Shown: positions 8,621 through 16,906 of the stretch, piece after piece
Layout: every line of letters begins with the position of its first letter
How positions within the stretch are numbered: position 1 is the first letter of the stretch
Origin: JAADEM01 sp965371855
Lineage (GTDB): Bacteria > Bacteroidota > Bacteroidia > Bacteroidales > Marinilabiliaceae
NCBI GenBank assembly: GCA_965371855.1
Contig: CBDUZZ010000016.1
Span: 5,683-69,682, forward strand
DNA length: 64,000 bases
Direction: 5' to 3'
Position numbers and translations under genes: made by a program
The notes under the pieces: generated by a model
The model's database searches: none
The model's input: the letters and a program-made list of their open reading frames with translations, nothing else
Told to the model about the DNA's origin: nothing

Positions 8621-9640
8621 ATGAAAACAAAAATTAAAAACACACTGATTGCTCTAATTTTAATCGCAACATTTACTGCATGTGAGAAAGAAAACACTGA
8701 ATTTTTAATCCCAAAAGGAGAAAACAACGAAGTGCATCTCGTAAATTCTGCATATACACATCAGACCTATTTCGACCTTAGCTCCAACAGCGTAGCGCTT
8801 TCTGTAGAAGCTACAGAATGGGATTTGGCGGTGGAAACTTCCGGTTCAATGGAAACCATAAAACTTAATCCTGCTAATTCATACCGTGTCTATAAAACAA
8901 CATCAACTAACATTACCGATAAAATCACCCTGCCTGAAATTCCTGACTGGACATTTGATGACCCATCAGGAAATTTATCTGATTTAGCTTTTTACAACTG
9001 GCAAAACAATGAAGTTTATATAATTGGAAAGAAGGAACCCAGTAATAATCCTACTATTCCATCAATTGTTCCTTTTGCAAAAATATCTTTTGAAAAAACC
9101 GATGAGGGAATAGCTGTAATGTGGGTATTAACTGATGAGTCAACAATTAATGAGTTTACTTTAAAAACAACCTCTGAATCCCATTCTTACACATGGTTCT
9201 CTTTTGAAAACAAAAGAGAGGCCAACGTTCAACCTCCTTCTCCTGATGATTATGATCTTATTATTACATCATTTACCGGAGAGGTGCTTGATGGAACAGT
9301 ATCATATATTTTTGAGCTCCGTGGAGCATTAACCAATAAAACAAATAAAGTCACCTCATATAGATATGATCCAGGTGAAGCCACAGATAATGAACACATT
9401 GAAATATTCAATAACCTTACCAAAAATGACATTGATGTTTCAAAATATAATAATGACGCTGATGCCATAGGTTATGATTGGAAGACATTCAGCCGGACAT
9501 CAATGAGCTATGAAATTGACAAATCAAATATGTATTTTATTAAAGACAACAACAGCAATCATTACAAACTAAGGTTTACAAACTACTATAACAACTCAGG
9601 AGAGAAAGGGTACATATCCTTTACCTATTCTTTATTGTAG
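8621..9640 (+). CDS. HmuY-family heme-binding-like lipoprotein
   Basis: A 339-residue lipoprotein with lipobox FTAC (acylated Cys21). The segment AVSLSVEATEWDLAVETSG and the following SYRVYKTTS and DWTFDDPSGNLSDLAFYNW match the HmuY-like fold of surface lipoproteins that capture heme for the partner TonB receptor. It is larger than classic HmuY (about 215 residues), with an added C-terminal beta-rich half. It follows the receptor gene by 10 bases and is surely in the same transcript. A hairpin after the stop codon separates it from the convergent lipoprotein gene. Ligand is inferred from context only. Confidence 0.75.
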   Translation: MKTKIKNTLIALILIATFTACEKENTEFLIPKGENNEVHLVNSAYTHQTYFDLSSNSVALSVEATEWDLAVETSGSMETIKLNPANSYRVYKTTSTNITDKITLPEIPDWTFDDPSGNLSDLAFYNWQNNEVYIIGKKEPSNNPTIPSIVPFAKISFEKTDEGIAVMWVLTDESTINEFTLKTTSESHSYTWFSFENKREANVQPPSPDDYDLIITSFTGEVLDGTVSYIFELRGALTNKTNKVTSYRYDPGEATDNEHIEIFNNLTKNDIDVSKYNNDADAIGYDWKTFSRTSMSYEIDKSNMYFIKDNNSNHYKLRFTNYYNNSGEKGYISFTYSLL

Positions 9641-9649
9641 TATTTTTCT

Positions 9650-9682
9650 ATTGGGAGTGCAACTATGAGTTGCGCCCCCAAT
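9650..9682. repeat. Hairpin repeat between convergent genes, possible terminator
   Basis: ATTGGGAGTGCAACT at 9650-9664 faces AGTTGCGCCCCCAAT at 9668-9682 with a 3-base loop and two mismatches. It sits between two convergent stop codons, so it may end transcription from both sides. A close relative with a perfect 20-base stem lies at 35341-35385, so it is also a dispersed repeat family. Confidence 0.6.
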
Positions 9683-9694
9683 ATCAGGAACTCA

Positions 9695-10369
9695 TTAAAG
9701 TTGTATCCATTTCACCCGTGAAGAATAAACTAACTTAAGGTCACCACCTGCAGCAGAAACATTATCAAGTTTAATATTTTTCACCCTTAAAATCTTTATG
9801 CCGACTTCCTTTCCGGCAAACATTGCCATAACATCAGCATTCAGTGTAATAATATTATCATCTTCTGCATCCACTTCAAAGCTAGTCTCAATATCTTCGT
9901 ACATAACAACTACAGTGATTGTTTCTTCAGAGGATTGTTTCTCTCCTGTAAATGAAATATTCAGTGTTTCTTCTCCTCTGTTCTTCTCTACCAATAGCTC
10001 ACCCACATAAACAAGGGAATCCAACTTTATACTATGGGTAAACATACGTTTCTTAAAATCCACAAAATCTATAACAGCCTCGGGTACACGCGATTCAAAC
10101 GTGAGACTATAAGGATACTCTGACTCTTCGTTGTATTCTACACAAAAACCTTCATTGACTTTCACGTATGCAGGAGGTAAAAGTTCAATCTTCTCACCTT
10201 TTTTACTACCAAGTCTAAAAACAGCATCTATAATTGTTTGATTGCTCCCCTCGTCATATTCAAACCTAAACCCCTGATATACATCTTCATTAAAAACATC
10301 GGTCTCCTCAGCGTTTTCACATGCAAAAGACATCATCAAAATAACAGACGCTAAAAATAATTTAATCAT
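9695..10369 (-). CDS. Hypothetical lipoprotein
   Basis: A 224-residue protein with a short signal peptide and lipobox-like SFAC (Cys17), then an acidic linker (ENAEETDVFNEDVYQG). The remainder is beta-rich with no motif I recognise. It was probably exported and anchored by lipid. It is convergent with the HmuY-like gene and 104 bases downstream of the TPR gene on the same strand, so the two may form a transcription unit. No function is proposed. Confidence 0.7.
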   Translation of the reverse strand: MIKLFLASVILMMSFACENAEETDVFNEDVYQGFRFEYDEGSNQTIIDAVFRLGSKKGEKIELLPPAYVKVNEGFCVEYNEESEYPYSLTFESRVPEAVIDFVDFKKRMFTHSIKLDSLVYVGELLVEKNRGEETLNISFTGEKQSSEETITVVVMYEDIETSFEVDAEDDNIITLNADVMAMFAGKEVGIKILRVKNIKLDNVSAAGGDLKLVYSSRVKWIQL

Positions 10370-10473
10370 TCCTTCAAAATGTAATTTTCCCTATAACACA
10401 GACAAACAGAAACCCAATTACACGTATAAAAGCTCAAGGCTACCCGGTGGGCAATGAAGACAGAAGGACCGCC

Positions 10474-11718
10474 TTAAACCTCAAGCTTCGATCTTGAAAA
10501 TTCCCCATTCAAACTTCTACTTCTAATTTTCTTTATCATGTCGTCTAACATTTTAAAAACATGGTGGTCCGGAGGTAGTACTTTACTGAATTGGGTATGG
10601 GATTTTTTAAACATCCTCACAGCTTTTTTCGGATTGCCTTCGAGGAAAAGCAATTTGCCGTAATGAAACCGCAGATTTCCGTTTGCCTCATGATTGTTCT
10701 TATACTCCTTTAGCAACGACTTAAAAAGACTTTCAAGTAATTCACCTTTACCCTCTTTCCTGAACATCTCCAACAACTCATCCGGAGCATCCGGATCTAC
10801 AGGCGCTTGTTCAAAAATTGTTTTCGACAAAGCCAAAGCAGCCCCGTCCTCACCTAACTGAAGCTGGGAGCGCAAAAGAAACATCTGGTTAGGATGATAC
10901 GCGGGCGACAACTTATCTGCATTCCAAAACATTTCAAGCGCTTTCTCCTTCATCCCCGATTTGTAATACATTATCCCGAGAAGCCTTGCCGCATCACCTT
11001 TTTTCAGAGAATCTTCAAATAAACCATAAGCCACCAGCATGGGCCTTATTCCATCAGCCGACTTCTTATTCAGCAAACAATTCACACCGTATCCGTAAAC
11101 TGTTAAAGCGTTTTTAGTATCCAATTCCAGTGATTTTAGATACCACTCATCAGCAGCAGCATAATTTCCGAAAACGGAATTGTAAAAAGCCAGAGCATAA
11201 CTACTTTCGGCATCGTACACTCCATGCTCATAAGCCGATTTGTAATAGTAATAATACTTCTCTAACAGTTGTCTGGCAGAAATAAACCACCTGTCGCCCA
11301 TATTTTTATATGTATTGTAATAAAAATCGCCAAGTGCTTTTATCAGTCTGTAATTGGATGGGAGTTTTTGTGTTAGTTGCAACAATACAGTATCAGGTTT
11401 AAACTCAAAGTATGAGAAGTTCTCTTCTCTCAATGTTTCCCGCAATCTATCCAACTCCTCACCATCACGCAAATCAACAAATGCAAACAGATGGTTACGG
11501 ATGTTTTTAACATTATAATTCAATGCTAAATCAACTTTTTTTAGAACGATATCAGGATTCTTATTTTCAACATCAATTTTTTGCAGGTAATCAAAAGCTG
11601 ATAGGTACTGTTTTTTTTTAATTAACGAATCGCAGTGACTATTATCAAGTTGAGCAAGCACTCCCTGTAAACCAAAGAGTGTGAATATTAAGATGAAAAT
11701 ACCATTTCTGTTTTTCAT
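10474..11718 (-). CDS. Exported TPR-repeat protein
   Basis: A 414-residue protein with a signal peptide (MKNRNGIFILIFTLFGLQGVLAQ) and repeated helix pairs of the tetratricopeptide type: examples are SYALAFYNSVFGNYAAADEWYLKSLELD, LGIMYYKSGMKEKALEMFWNADKL and LHFHYGKLLFLEGNPKKAVRMFK-like segments. TPR scaffolds mediate protein contacts; here in the periplasm or outer membrane. No catalytic domain is visible. It lies upstream of a lipoprotein gene on the same strand. Partner and role are unknown. Confidence 0.75.
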   Translation of the reverse strand: MKNRNGIFILIFTLFGLQGVLAQLDNSHCDSLIKKKQYLSAFDYLQKIDVENKNPDIVLKKVDLALNYNVKNIRNHLFAFVDLRDGEELDRLRETLREENFSYFEFKPDTVLLQLTQKLPSNYRLIKALGDFYYNTYKNMGDRWFISARQLLEKYYYYYKSAYEHGVYDAESSYALAFYNSVFGNYAAADEWYLKSLELDTKNALTVYGYGVNCLLNKKSADGIRPMLVAYGLFEDSLKKGDAARLLGIMYYKSGMKEKALEMFWNADKLSPAYHPNQMFLLRSQLQLGEDGAALALSKTIFEQAPVDPDAPDELLEMFRKEGKGELLESLFKSLLKEYKNNHEANGNLRFHYGKLLFLEGNPKKAVRMFKKSHTQFSKVLPPDHHVFKMLDDMIKKIRSRSLNGEFSRSKLEV

Positions 11719-11833
11719 GTGCTTTTAAATAACATATTCAATCATTACGAAAATCGTTAAAATAAGTTTGAAATAAAAATATTTTTCATCCACAAATTAC
11801 ACGAATTTGACGAATTCTTATAAAAAACCCGAA

Positions 11834-11964
11834 GAGGTTGTCCAAAAAGTCGTCATTCCGAGTGGAGCGAAGGAATCTCACAAAACTAAACTGCTGTAAT
11901 TCTACAGATTGCTTCTTCGTTCCTCATCGCAATGACGTCAAGTTCTTTCTTTTTGGACAGCCTC
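11834..11964. repeat. MITE-like element, CATTGCGA family, copy A
   Basis: A 131-base element bounded by inverted ends GAGGTTGTCCAAAAAG (11834-11849) and CTTTTTGGACAGCCTC (11949-11964), which pair at 15 of 16 positions. Inside is a second inverted pair built on GTCATT-CGAG and CGCAATGAC with the motif AGATTGCTTC. The inner core is shared with elements at 35388-35533 and 55190-55324, but the outer ends differ. It has no coding capacity. Confidence 0.75.
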
Positions 11965-12105
11965 TATTATTTGTGCTGATATTTAATGAGATACATTAGG
12001 ACGTAGTTACAAACTACGCCCAGGTATTGGATCTCGGCTCAGACGAGAGACAGACAAGTTTTAGCCACAATTTCGCAATTCAACCATAGAACAATATATT
12101 TTTAT

Positions 12106-12113
12106 TATTTTTG
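12106..12113 (+). promoter_or_regulatory. Possible -7 box for recG, near-leaderless
   Basis: TATTTTTG matches TAnnTTTG and ends 7 bases before the recG ATG at 12121, so a transcript starting at the usual distance would have almost no leader. No good -33 TTTG is seen, so the call is weak. Confidence 0.3.
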
Positions 12114-12120
12114 ATTTCTA

Positions 12121-14220
12121 ATGATTGACCTATCAAAAGATATTACATTTCTACCCGGTGTAGGACCTAAAAAAGCAGAGCTGTTGAAACAAGAATTAAA
12201 TATTGTTTCGTACGAAGATCTGTTATCCTATTTCCCATATAAATATGTTGATCGCAGCAAATTTTATTCTATCAGGGAACTGAACCCAAATATGCCATAT
12301 ATTCAAGTCAAAGGAAAACTAAAATCTTTAAAAACAATAGGCAAAGGCAGACAATCAAGGATGACTGCTACATTTTCGGATGGAACCGGCATAATGGAAC
12401 TGGTGTGGTTTAAAGGTCATAAATACATTAAGGATAACCTTGATGCTAATGCCGAATATATCGTTTTTGGTAAACCCTCACTTTTTAATGGTGTCATTAA
12501 TGTTGTTCACCCTGAGATGGAAAAGGTGGAAATAGCAAAGCAGGTAATCAGGTCAAGCCTGCAAGCTTTTTACAACACTTCTGAAAAGATGAAGAAGGGT
12601 TATCTCAATTCAAAAGCCATTTTAAAACTCATACAAAACCTTTTTAAATCTTTTCAAAGTGATAGAATTCCGGAGACACTGCCTGCCTCACTCACTAAAA
12701 AACTAAAACTTATCCCTCTGAACGAAGCTCTTAAAACAGCACATTTCCCCAACAACACCAAACAACTTGAACAAGCGCAATTCAGACTCAAATTCGAGGA
12801 GCTGTTTTATCTTCAGTTAAACATCCTAAGAATAAAAGCACGCCGCAAACAAACCGTAAAAGGTCATGTGTTTAAAATTGTTGGAGAAAACCTGAATCAA
12901 TTTTATAAAAACAACATACCGTTTGAACTTACAAACGCACAAAAACGTGTAATACGTGAGATAAGACAGGACATGGGCTCAGGGAAGCAGATGAATCGTC
13001 TGCTGCAGGGTGATGTTGGCTCAGGCAAAACACTTGTTGCACTTATGGTGATGCTTATTGCCATTGATAATAATTATCAGGCTTGTCTGATGGCTCCGAC
13101 GGAGATTTTAGCTAATCAGCATTTCGAAACGATTAGCAGTATGCTTAATGGACTGAATGTTGAAATTGATATCCTTACCGGTTCAACTAAAAAATCAAAA
13201 CGTGAAGAGCTACATGAAAAACTTCTTAACGGAAAACTCAATATTCTGATTGGCACTCATGCTCTGATAGAGGAAATCGTGCAATTCAAAAACCTCGGAC
13301 TGGTAGTTATTGATGAACAACACCGCTTTGGAGTAGCTCAACGTGCTAAACTGTGGAAAAAAAACCTTCATCCTCCACACATGCTTGTAATGACTGCAAC
13401 ACCGATACCGCGAACTCTGGCAATGACCGTTTACGGCGATCTGGATGTTTCAGTAATTGATGAGCTGCCACCCGGTCGTAAACCCATTGAAACAGTACAC
13501 TATTTTCATAACAAACGAAACAACCTGAACAGGTTTTTGCATGAAGAACTCAATAAAGGACGGCAAATATGTGTAGTTTACCCTCTCATTGAAGAATCGG
13601 AGAAGATAGATTTTAAAAATCTTACTGAAGGGTACGAATATATGCAACAAGCATTCTCCGGGTATAAAATAACCATGGTGCACGGAAAAATGCGATCGGC
13701 AGAGAAAGATGCAGCGATGCATGAATTTGTGTCCGGAGAATCGCATATACTGGTATCAACCACAGTTATTGAAGTAGGTGTTGATGTGCCCAATGCATCA
13801 GCTATGGTTATCGAAAGTGCTGAACGATTTGGCCTTTCGCAGCTTCACCAGCTTAGAGGACGTGTAGGCAGGGGTGCTGAACAAAGCTATTGCATACTTA
13901 TGACAGACTACAAAATGTCGGACGAAACGAGAAAACGGATGAGCATAATGACACAAACCACCGACGGCTTTGAAATTGCAGAAGCTGACATGAAACTTCG
14001 TGGCCCCGGCGATTTGGAAGGAACACAACAATCCGGGTTGCCTTTTTCGCTTAAAATAGCCAGCCTGGGAAGAGACGGTCAGTTATTGCAATATGCCCGA
14101 AATATTGCAGATGGCATTTTAAAAGATGATCCACTGCTTGAAAATGATGAAAACCTGCTGTTGAAAAAACAAGTGACTAAGTTAACCGCAAAAAAAATGA
14201 ACTGGAGCATGATTAGTTAA
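12121..14220 (+). CDS. recG: ATP-dependent DNA helicase RecG
   Basis: A 699-residue protein of standard RecG length. The N-terminal wedge/OB domain begins ITFLPGVGPKKAELL. The helicase core has Walker A GDVGSGKTLVA near residue 297, the DExH box as VVIDEQHRFG, TATPIPRTLAM, and in the second RecA-like domain STTVIEVGVDVPNA and QLRGRVGRG. The C-terminal part (FEIAEADMKLRGPGDLEGTQQSG) is diagnostic of RecG. The enzyme remodels stalled replication forks and branch-migrates Holliday junctions. It is a single gene on the plus strand, followed by repeats belonging to the RAYT locus. Confidence 0.97.
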   Translation: MIDLSKDITFLPGVGPKKAELLKQELNIVSYEDLLSYFPYKYVDRSKFYSIRELNPNMPYIQVKGKLKSLKTIGKGRQSRMTATFSDGTGIMELVWFKGHKYIKDNLDANAEYIVFGKPSLFNGVINVVHPEMEKVEIAKQVIRSSLQAFYNTSEKMKKGYLNSKAILKLIQNLFKSFQSDRIPETLPASLTKKLKLIPLNEALKTAHFPNNTKQLEQAQFRLKFEELFYLQLNILRIKARRKQTVKGHVFKIVGENLNQFYKNNIPFELTNAQKRVIREIRQDMGSGKQMNRLLQGDVGSGKTLVALMVMLIAIDNNYQACLMAPTEILANQHFETISSMLNGLNVEIDILTGSTKKSKREELHEKLLNGKLNILIGTHALIEEIVQFKNLGLVVIDEQHRFGVAQRAKLWKKNLHPPHMLVMTATPIPRTLAMTVYGDLDVSVIDELPPGRKPIETVHYFHNKRNNLNRFLHEELNKGRQICVVYPLIEESEKIDFKNLTEGYEYMQQAFSGYKITMVHGKMRSAEKDAAMHEFVSGESHILVSTTVIEVGVDVPNASAMVIESAERFGLSQLHQLRGRVGRGAEQSYCILMTDYKMSDETRKRMSIMTQTTDGFEIAEADMKLRGPGDLEGTQQSGLPFSLKIASLGRDGQLLQYARNIADGILKDDPLLENDENLLLKKQVTKLTAKKMNWSMIS

Positions 14221-14234
14221 GGAAGCATTATAAA

Positions 14235-14377
14235 AGGGCTAAAGCCCTACCTATCGAAATTATCTTTTTATTCCCCGGCATAAATGCCGGAACAATTAAT
14301 TGATAAATCTCCTCAGTTGCCCTGTCCTTCAGGGCAGGGATAACAAATCAGATAGGATAGATTAGGGCTTTAGCCCT
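14235..14377. repeat. REP cluster on the 3' side of the RAYT gene
   Basis: Four short palindromes in a row: AGGGCTAAAGCCCT (14235-14248), CCGGCATAAATGCCGG (14275-14290), CCCTGTCCTTCAGGGCAGGG (about 14320-14339) and AGGGCTTTAGCCCT (14364-14377). The last one contains the stop codon of the transposase gene. The first three motifs recur in the same order on the other side of the gene at 14879-14994. Confidence 0.85.
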
Positions 14378-14798
14378 TTTCAAAACCATATTTTGATATA
14401 AACTCATCATACTCCTCTGTCCATGTTTTTAAGGCATGATGCTTCTCCTGACCAATAATATAATTACGAACTCTCTCAATATGCGATTGGCTAACAGACA
14501 CTGCAAAATATTCATCCTGCCATCCAAAATATGATGTTGTCAAATTATTTTTATTAATCCAATGTGAGCTTTCTCCTTTTATCAAATTCATTATTGTAGA
14601 TATATTCTGGTCAGAGTTCAGGCTTACAAGCAGGTGCACATGTTCAATGTAACCATTAACACAATCGATGTAAATAGATTTAGATTCTCCATACTCTTTG
14701 ATGTGCTTAAACACTTTCTTCCTGATATCTTTTATAAGGAAAGGAGTGCGATTTTTCGTCGCCCACACAAAGTGGACATAAATTTTAATGAATGGCAT
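14370..14798 (-). CDS. REP-associated tyrosine transposase (RAYT, IS200/IS605 TnpA-like)
   Basis: A 142-residue Y1/HUH transposase-like protein. The HUH metal site is EHVHLLV (His53, His55) and the candidate nucleophile is Tyr113 in RNYIIGQEKHH. The N-terminus (MPFIKIYVHFVWATKNRTP) and the WQDEYFAVSVS segment are typical of the group. TnpA enzymes cut single-stranded DNA at hairpins next to target sites. Here the flanking sequences are short REP palindromes rather than IS ends, the usual setting of domesticated RAYT proteins. The frame is intact. It lies convergent to recG. Confidence 0.85.
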   Translation of the reverse strand: MPFIKIYVHFVWATKNRTPFLIKDIRKKVFKHIKEYGESKSIYIDCVNGYIEHVHLLVSLNSDQNISTIMNLIKGESSHWINKNNLTTSYFGWQDEYFAVSVSQSHIERVRNYIIGQEKHHALKTWTEEYDEFISKYGFEKG

Positions 14799-14878
14799 GA
14801 TTTTAATTTTTAAATTGAAAATATCAAGTTAATAGATTTATTCAATTGATACAACTTAAAATCATTTTGTGTTGGGAA

Positions 14879-15049
14879 AGGGCTAAAAGCCCTAAACATC
14901 ATATTTATCTTTTATATCCCTCGGCATAAATGCCGGAGCAATTGATTGAGGAAATTCATCTATTAAAAAAATGATTTCATTGCCCTGTCCTTCAAGATAG
15001 ATAGAGCCAACAAGAACAATTAAAACATCAATTACCCTGTCCTTCAGTA
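14879..15049. repeat. REP cluster on the 5' side of the RAYT gene
   Basis: AGGGCTAAAAGCCCT (14879-14893), CGGCATAAATGCCG (14922-14935) and truncated CCCTGTCCTTCA motifs (near 14983 and 15034) repeat the cluster found downstream of the transposase. The third motif has lost its pairing arm in both copies here, suggesting decay on this side. Confidence 0.8.
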
Positions 15050-15461
15050 GAAAAAGTTAGTTGATGTCTTTTCTTATAAGGAACAAAAAAATCCCTAACA
15101 ATTTTTCATCATTTTTTAATTACATAACAAATGTATGTATTATTTAGAATAGAATCCCCATTACATTATGTATGTCATGTTTTTATAATTTAAAATCATT
15201 CTCAATAACAAACATAATGTTTTTTTTTACGACTTTAATCTTTTTATATTAATAATCTATCAAGATAACTCGCCCCTATGTTAACTCGTAACGCTCATCT
15301 ATGGGAGTAGGATTAGTTAGTTTAAATTTTCTCTTTAACTACACCTCTCATTATTATTCAGGAATTATCCTATCATATAGATATTTAGATATCTTTATTG
15401 GTAATATCATTATTTATTCGTAAAAAAAAACAGATATATTAACAAATAAAATTAGATTAAT

Positions 15462-15469
15462 TACTTTTG
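15462..15469 (+). promoter_or_regulatory. -7 promoter box for the rseC-rnf operon
   Basis: TACTTTTG matches the Bacteroidota -7 consensus TAnnTTTG and lies 22 bases before the ATG of the rseC-like gene, giving a short leader. The -33 region has only a weak TTAACA match. Confidence 0.5.
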
Positions 15470-15491
15470 TCGCATTATTGACGATACAGTT

Positions 15492-15917
15492 ATGTCTGAC
15501 TTTGAATACGTAGAACATCAGGGGATAGTAGAAGAGATATTACCAAACCGGGTTAAAGTAAGAATCATAAACATTTCAGCGTGTGCTGCATGCCATGCTA
15601 AAGATGCTTGTAATGCATCTGACATGGAAGATAAACTGATTGATGTATATGAATCGCTACCTGACCTTTCCATTGGGCAACGAGTTTTGCTATTGGGTAA
15701 AAAGAACCTTGCTCCGCTGGCCGTAACTCTTGCTTATATCTTCCCGATAGTTTTAATTCTTGCAACTCTTTTCATTACAGTAAAAATAACAGATAATGAG
15801 CCTTTGGCTGCAGCACTCTCATTGGGGGTTCTTGTACCATATTTCACTATTATTCATTATCTAAAAGATAAACTTCAAAAAACATTTACGTTTACAATTA
15901 AACATCAAATCAACTGA
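15492..15917 (+). CDS. rseC: RseC/MucC-family membrane protein
   Basis: A 141-residue protein with the RseC layout: an N-terminal beta-rich domain (EHQGIVEEILPNRVKVRI) with clustered cysteines C31, C34 and C40, then two transmembrane helices (about residues 78-98 and 103-123). RseC proteins are linked to SoxR-reducing or Rnf complexes in several phyla. The gene stops two bases before rnfB and is the first of the seven-gene rnf operon, the place it usually takes in Bacteroidota, so it is probably an assembly or redox accessory factor for Rnf. Confidence 0.88.
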   Translation: MSDFEYVEHQGIVEEILPNRVKVRIINISACAACHAKDACNASDMEDKLIDVYESLPDLSIGQRVLLLGKKNLAPLAVTLAYIFPIVLILATLFITVKITDNEPLAAALSLGVLVPYFTIIHYLKDKLQKTFTFTIKHQIN

Positions 15918-15919
15918 AT

Positions 15920-16843
15920 ATGAATGTTGTTCTGATTACCATAATCACATTAAGTGCATTAGGAGCGTTAGCCGCCGTTATTCTATATTTTGTGGCTCAA
16001 AAATTCAAAGTCTTTGAAGACCCGAGAATAGATCAGGTAGAAGAAGTTTTACCGGCAGCAAACTGTGGAGGTTGTGGCTTCCCCGGATGTAGAGCTTTCG
16101 CAGAGGCTCTCGTAAAATCTGACGATATATCAAACCTTAACTGCCCTGTGGGAGGTGCTGACACAATGCAAGCTGCCGCCAAAATTGTTGGCAAGGAGGT
16201 AGGTGCTGCAGCCCCAATGGTTGCAGTAGTGAGGTGTAACGGCACATGCGATAACCGTCCACGCACTAATAATTATGACGGTGCGGAAAACTGTACTATT
16301 GCAGCAACTCTTTACGGAGGTGAGACAGGTTGTTCGTATGGATGCCTCGGACTTGGAGAGTGTGTGGATGCCTGTAATTTTGATGCCATGTACATGGACG
16401 ATAAAACAGGCTTGCCTGTTGTGATAGAAGATAACTGTGTGGCTTGTGGTGCTTGCGTGGAAGCTTGTCCGAAAGATATAATGCAGATGCGTAATATCGG
16501 ACCTAAGAGTCGACGTATATTTGTGTCGTGTGTTAATGAAGATAAAGGAGGACCTGCCAAGAAGGCCTGCTCAGTTGCTTGTATTGGTTGTGGTAAATGT
16601 GAACAGGTTTGTGCATTTGATGCTATTGTCATTAAAAACAATCTGGCCTACATCGATTACGAGAAATGTAAGTTATGTCGTAAGTGTGTTACTGTTTGTC
16701 CAACCAACGCAATCCATGAAATAAATTTCCCGGTAAGAAAGCCAAAGCCACCGGTTGAGAATAAGCCATTAACAAAAAAAGCTGATACAGCAAAGACAAC
16801 TGAAGGAGTAGCTATAAAGTCTGCTTCGGAAGATAAGGAATAA
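15920..16843 (+). CDS. rnfB: Rnf complex subunit B, polyferredoxin
   Basis: A 307-residue subunit. An N-terminal membrane helix (residues 3-24) is followed by the RnfB iron-sulfur domain with CGGCGFPGCRAF near residue 50, and then cysteine-rich ferredoxin repeats including CVACGACVEACP, CIGCGKCEQVC and CKLCRKCVTVCP, each carrying the spacing for a 4Fe-4S cluster. A further cysteine-rich stretch lies around GCLGLGECVDAC. RnfB passes electrons from reduced ferredoxin into the ion-pumping Rnf complex. A charged Lys/Pro tail (KKADTAKTTEG) ends the protein. It is co-transcribed with rseC and rnfC. Confidence 0.96.
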   Translation: MNVVLITIITLSALGALAAVILYFVAQKFKVFEDPRIDQVEEVLPAANCGGCGFPGCRAFAEALVKSDDISNLNCPVGGADTMQAAAKIVGKEVGAAAPMVAVVRCNGTCDNRPRTNNYDGAENCTIAATLYGGETGCSYGCLGLGECVDACNFDAMYMDDKTGLPVVIEDNCVACGACVEACPKDIMQMRNIGPKSRRIFVSCVNEDKGGPAKKACSVACIGCGKCEQVCAFDAIVIKNNLAYIDYEKCKLCRKCVTVCPTNAIHEINFPVRKPKPPVENKPLTKKADTAKTTEGVAIKSASEDKE

Positions 16844-16906
16844 ACCCGAGAGTAAATAAATATATCTAATAAAAAATTGAATTAATATAAAATAGGAGGT
16901 TCAGCA

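Larger units (their letters stand above)
11719..12120. other. Intergenic region with repeats upstream of recG
   Basis: No gene is seen in this stretch. It holds the MITE-like element at 11834-11964, a short palindrome around 12010-12030 (CGTAGTT and AACTACG facing each other over a short loop), a decayed ACGAATT-type motif near 11790-11815, and the recG promoter candidate near 12106. Confidence 0.6.
14799..15491. other. Long intergenic region between RAYT and the rnf operon
   Basis: No gene is seen. The first 250 bases hold the second REP cluster. From 15060 to 15460 the DNA is very AT-rich, with small inverted repeats such as AGATATTTAGATATCT near 15379 and no recognised RNA motif. The rnf promoter candidate lies at its end. 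Confidence 0.55.

Noticed and set aside
15255..15420. Possible structured RNA or riboswitch upstream of the rnf operon
   Set aside because: The CCCTATG and CTATGGG stretches do not pair with each other, and no known riboswitch core was recognised.
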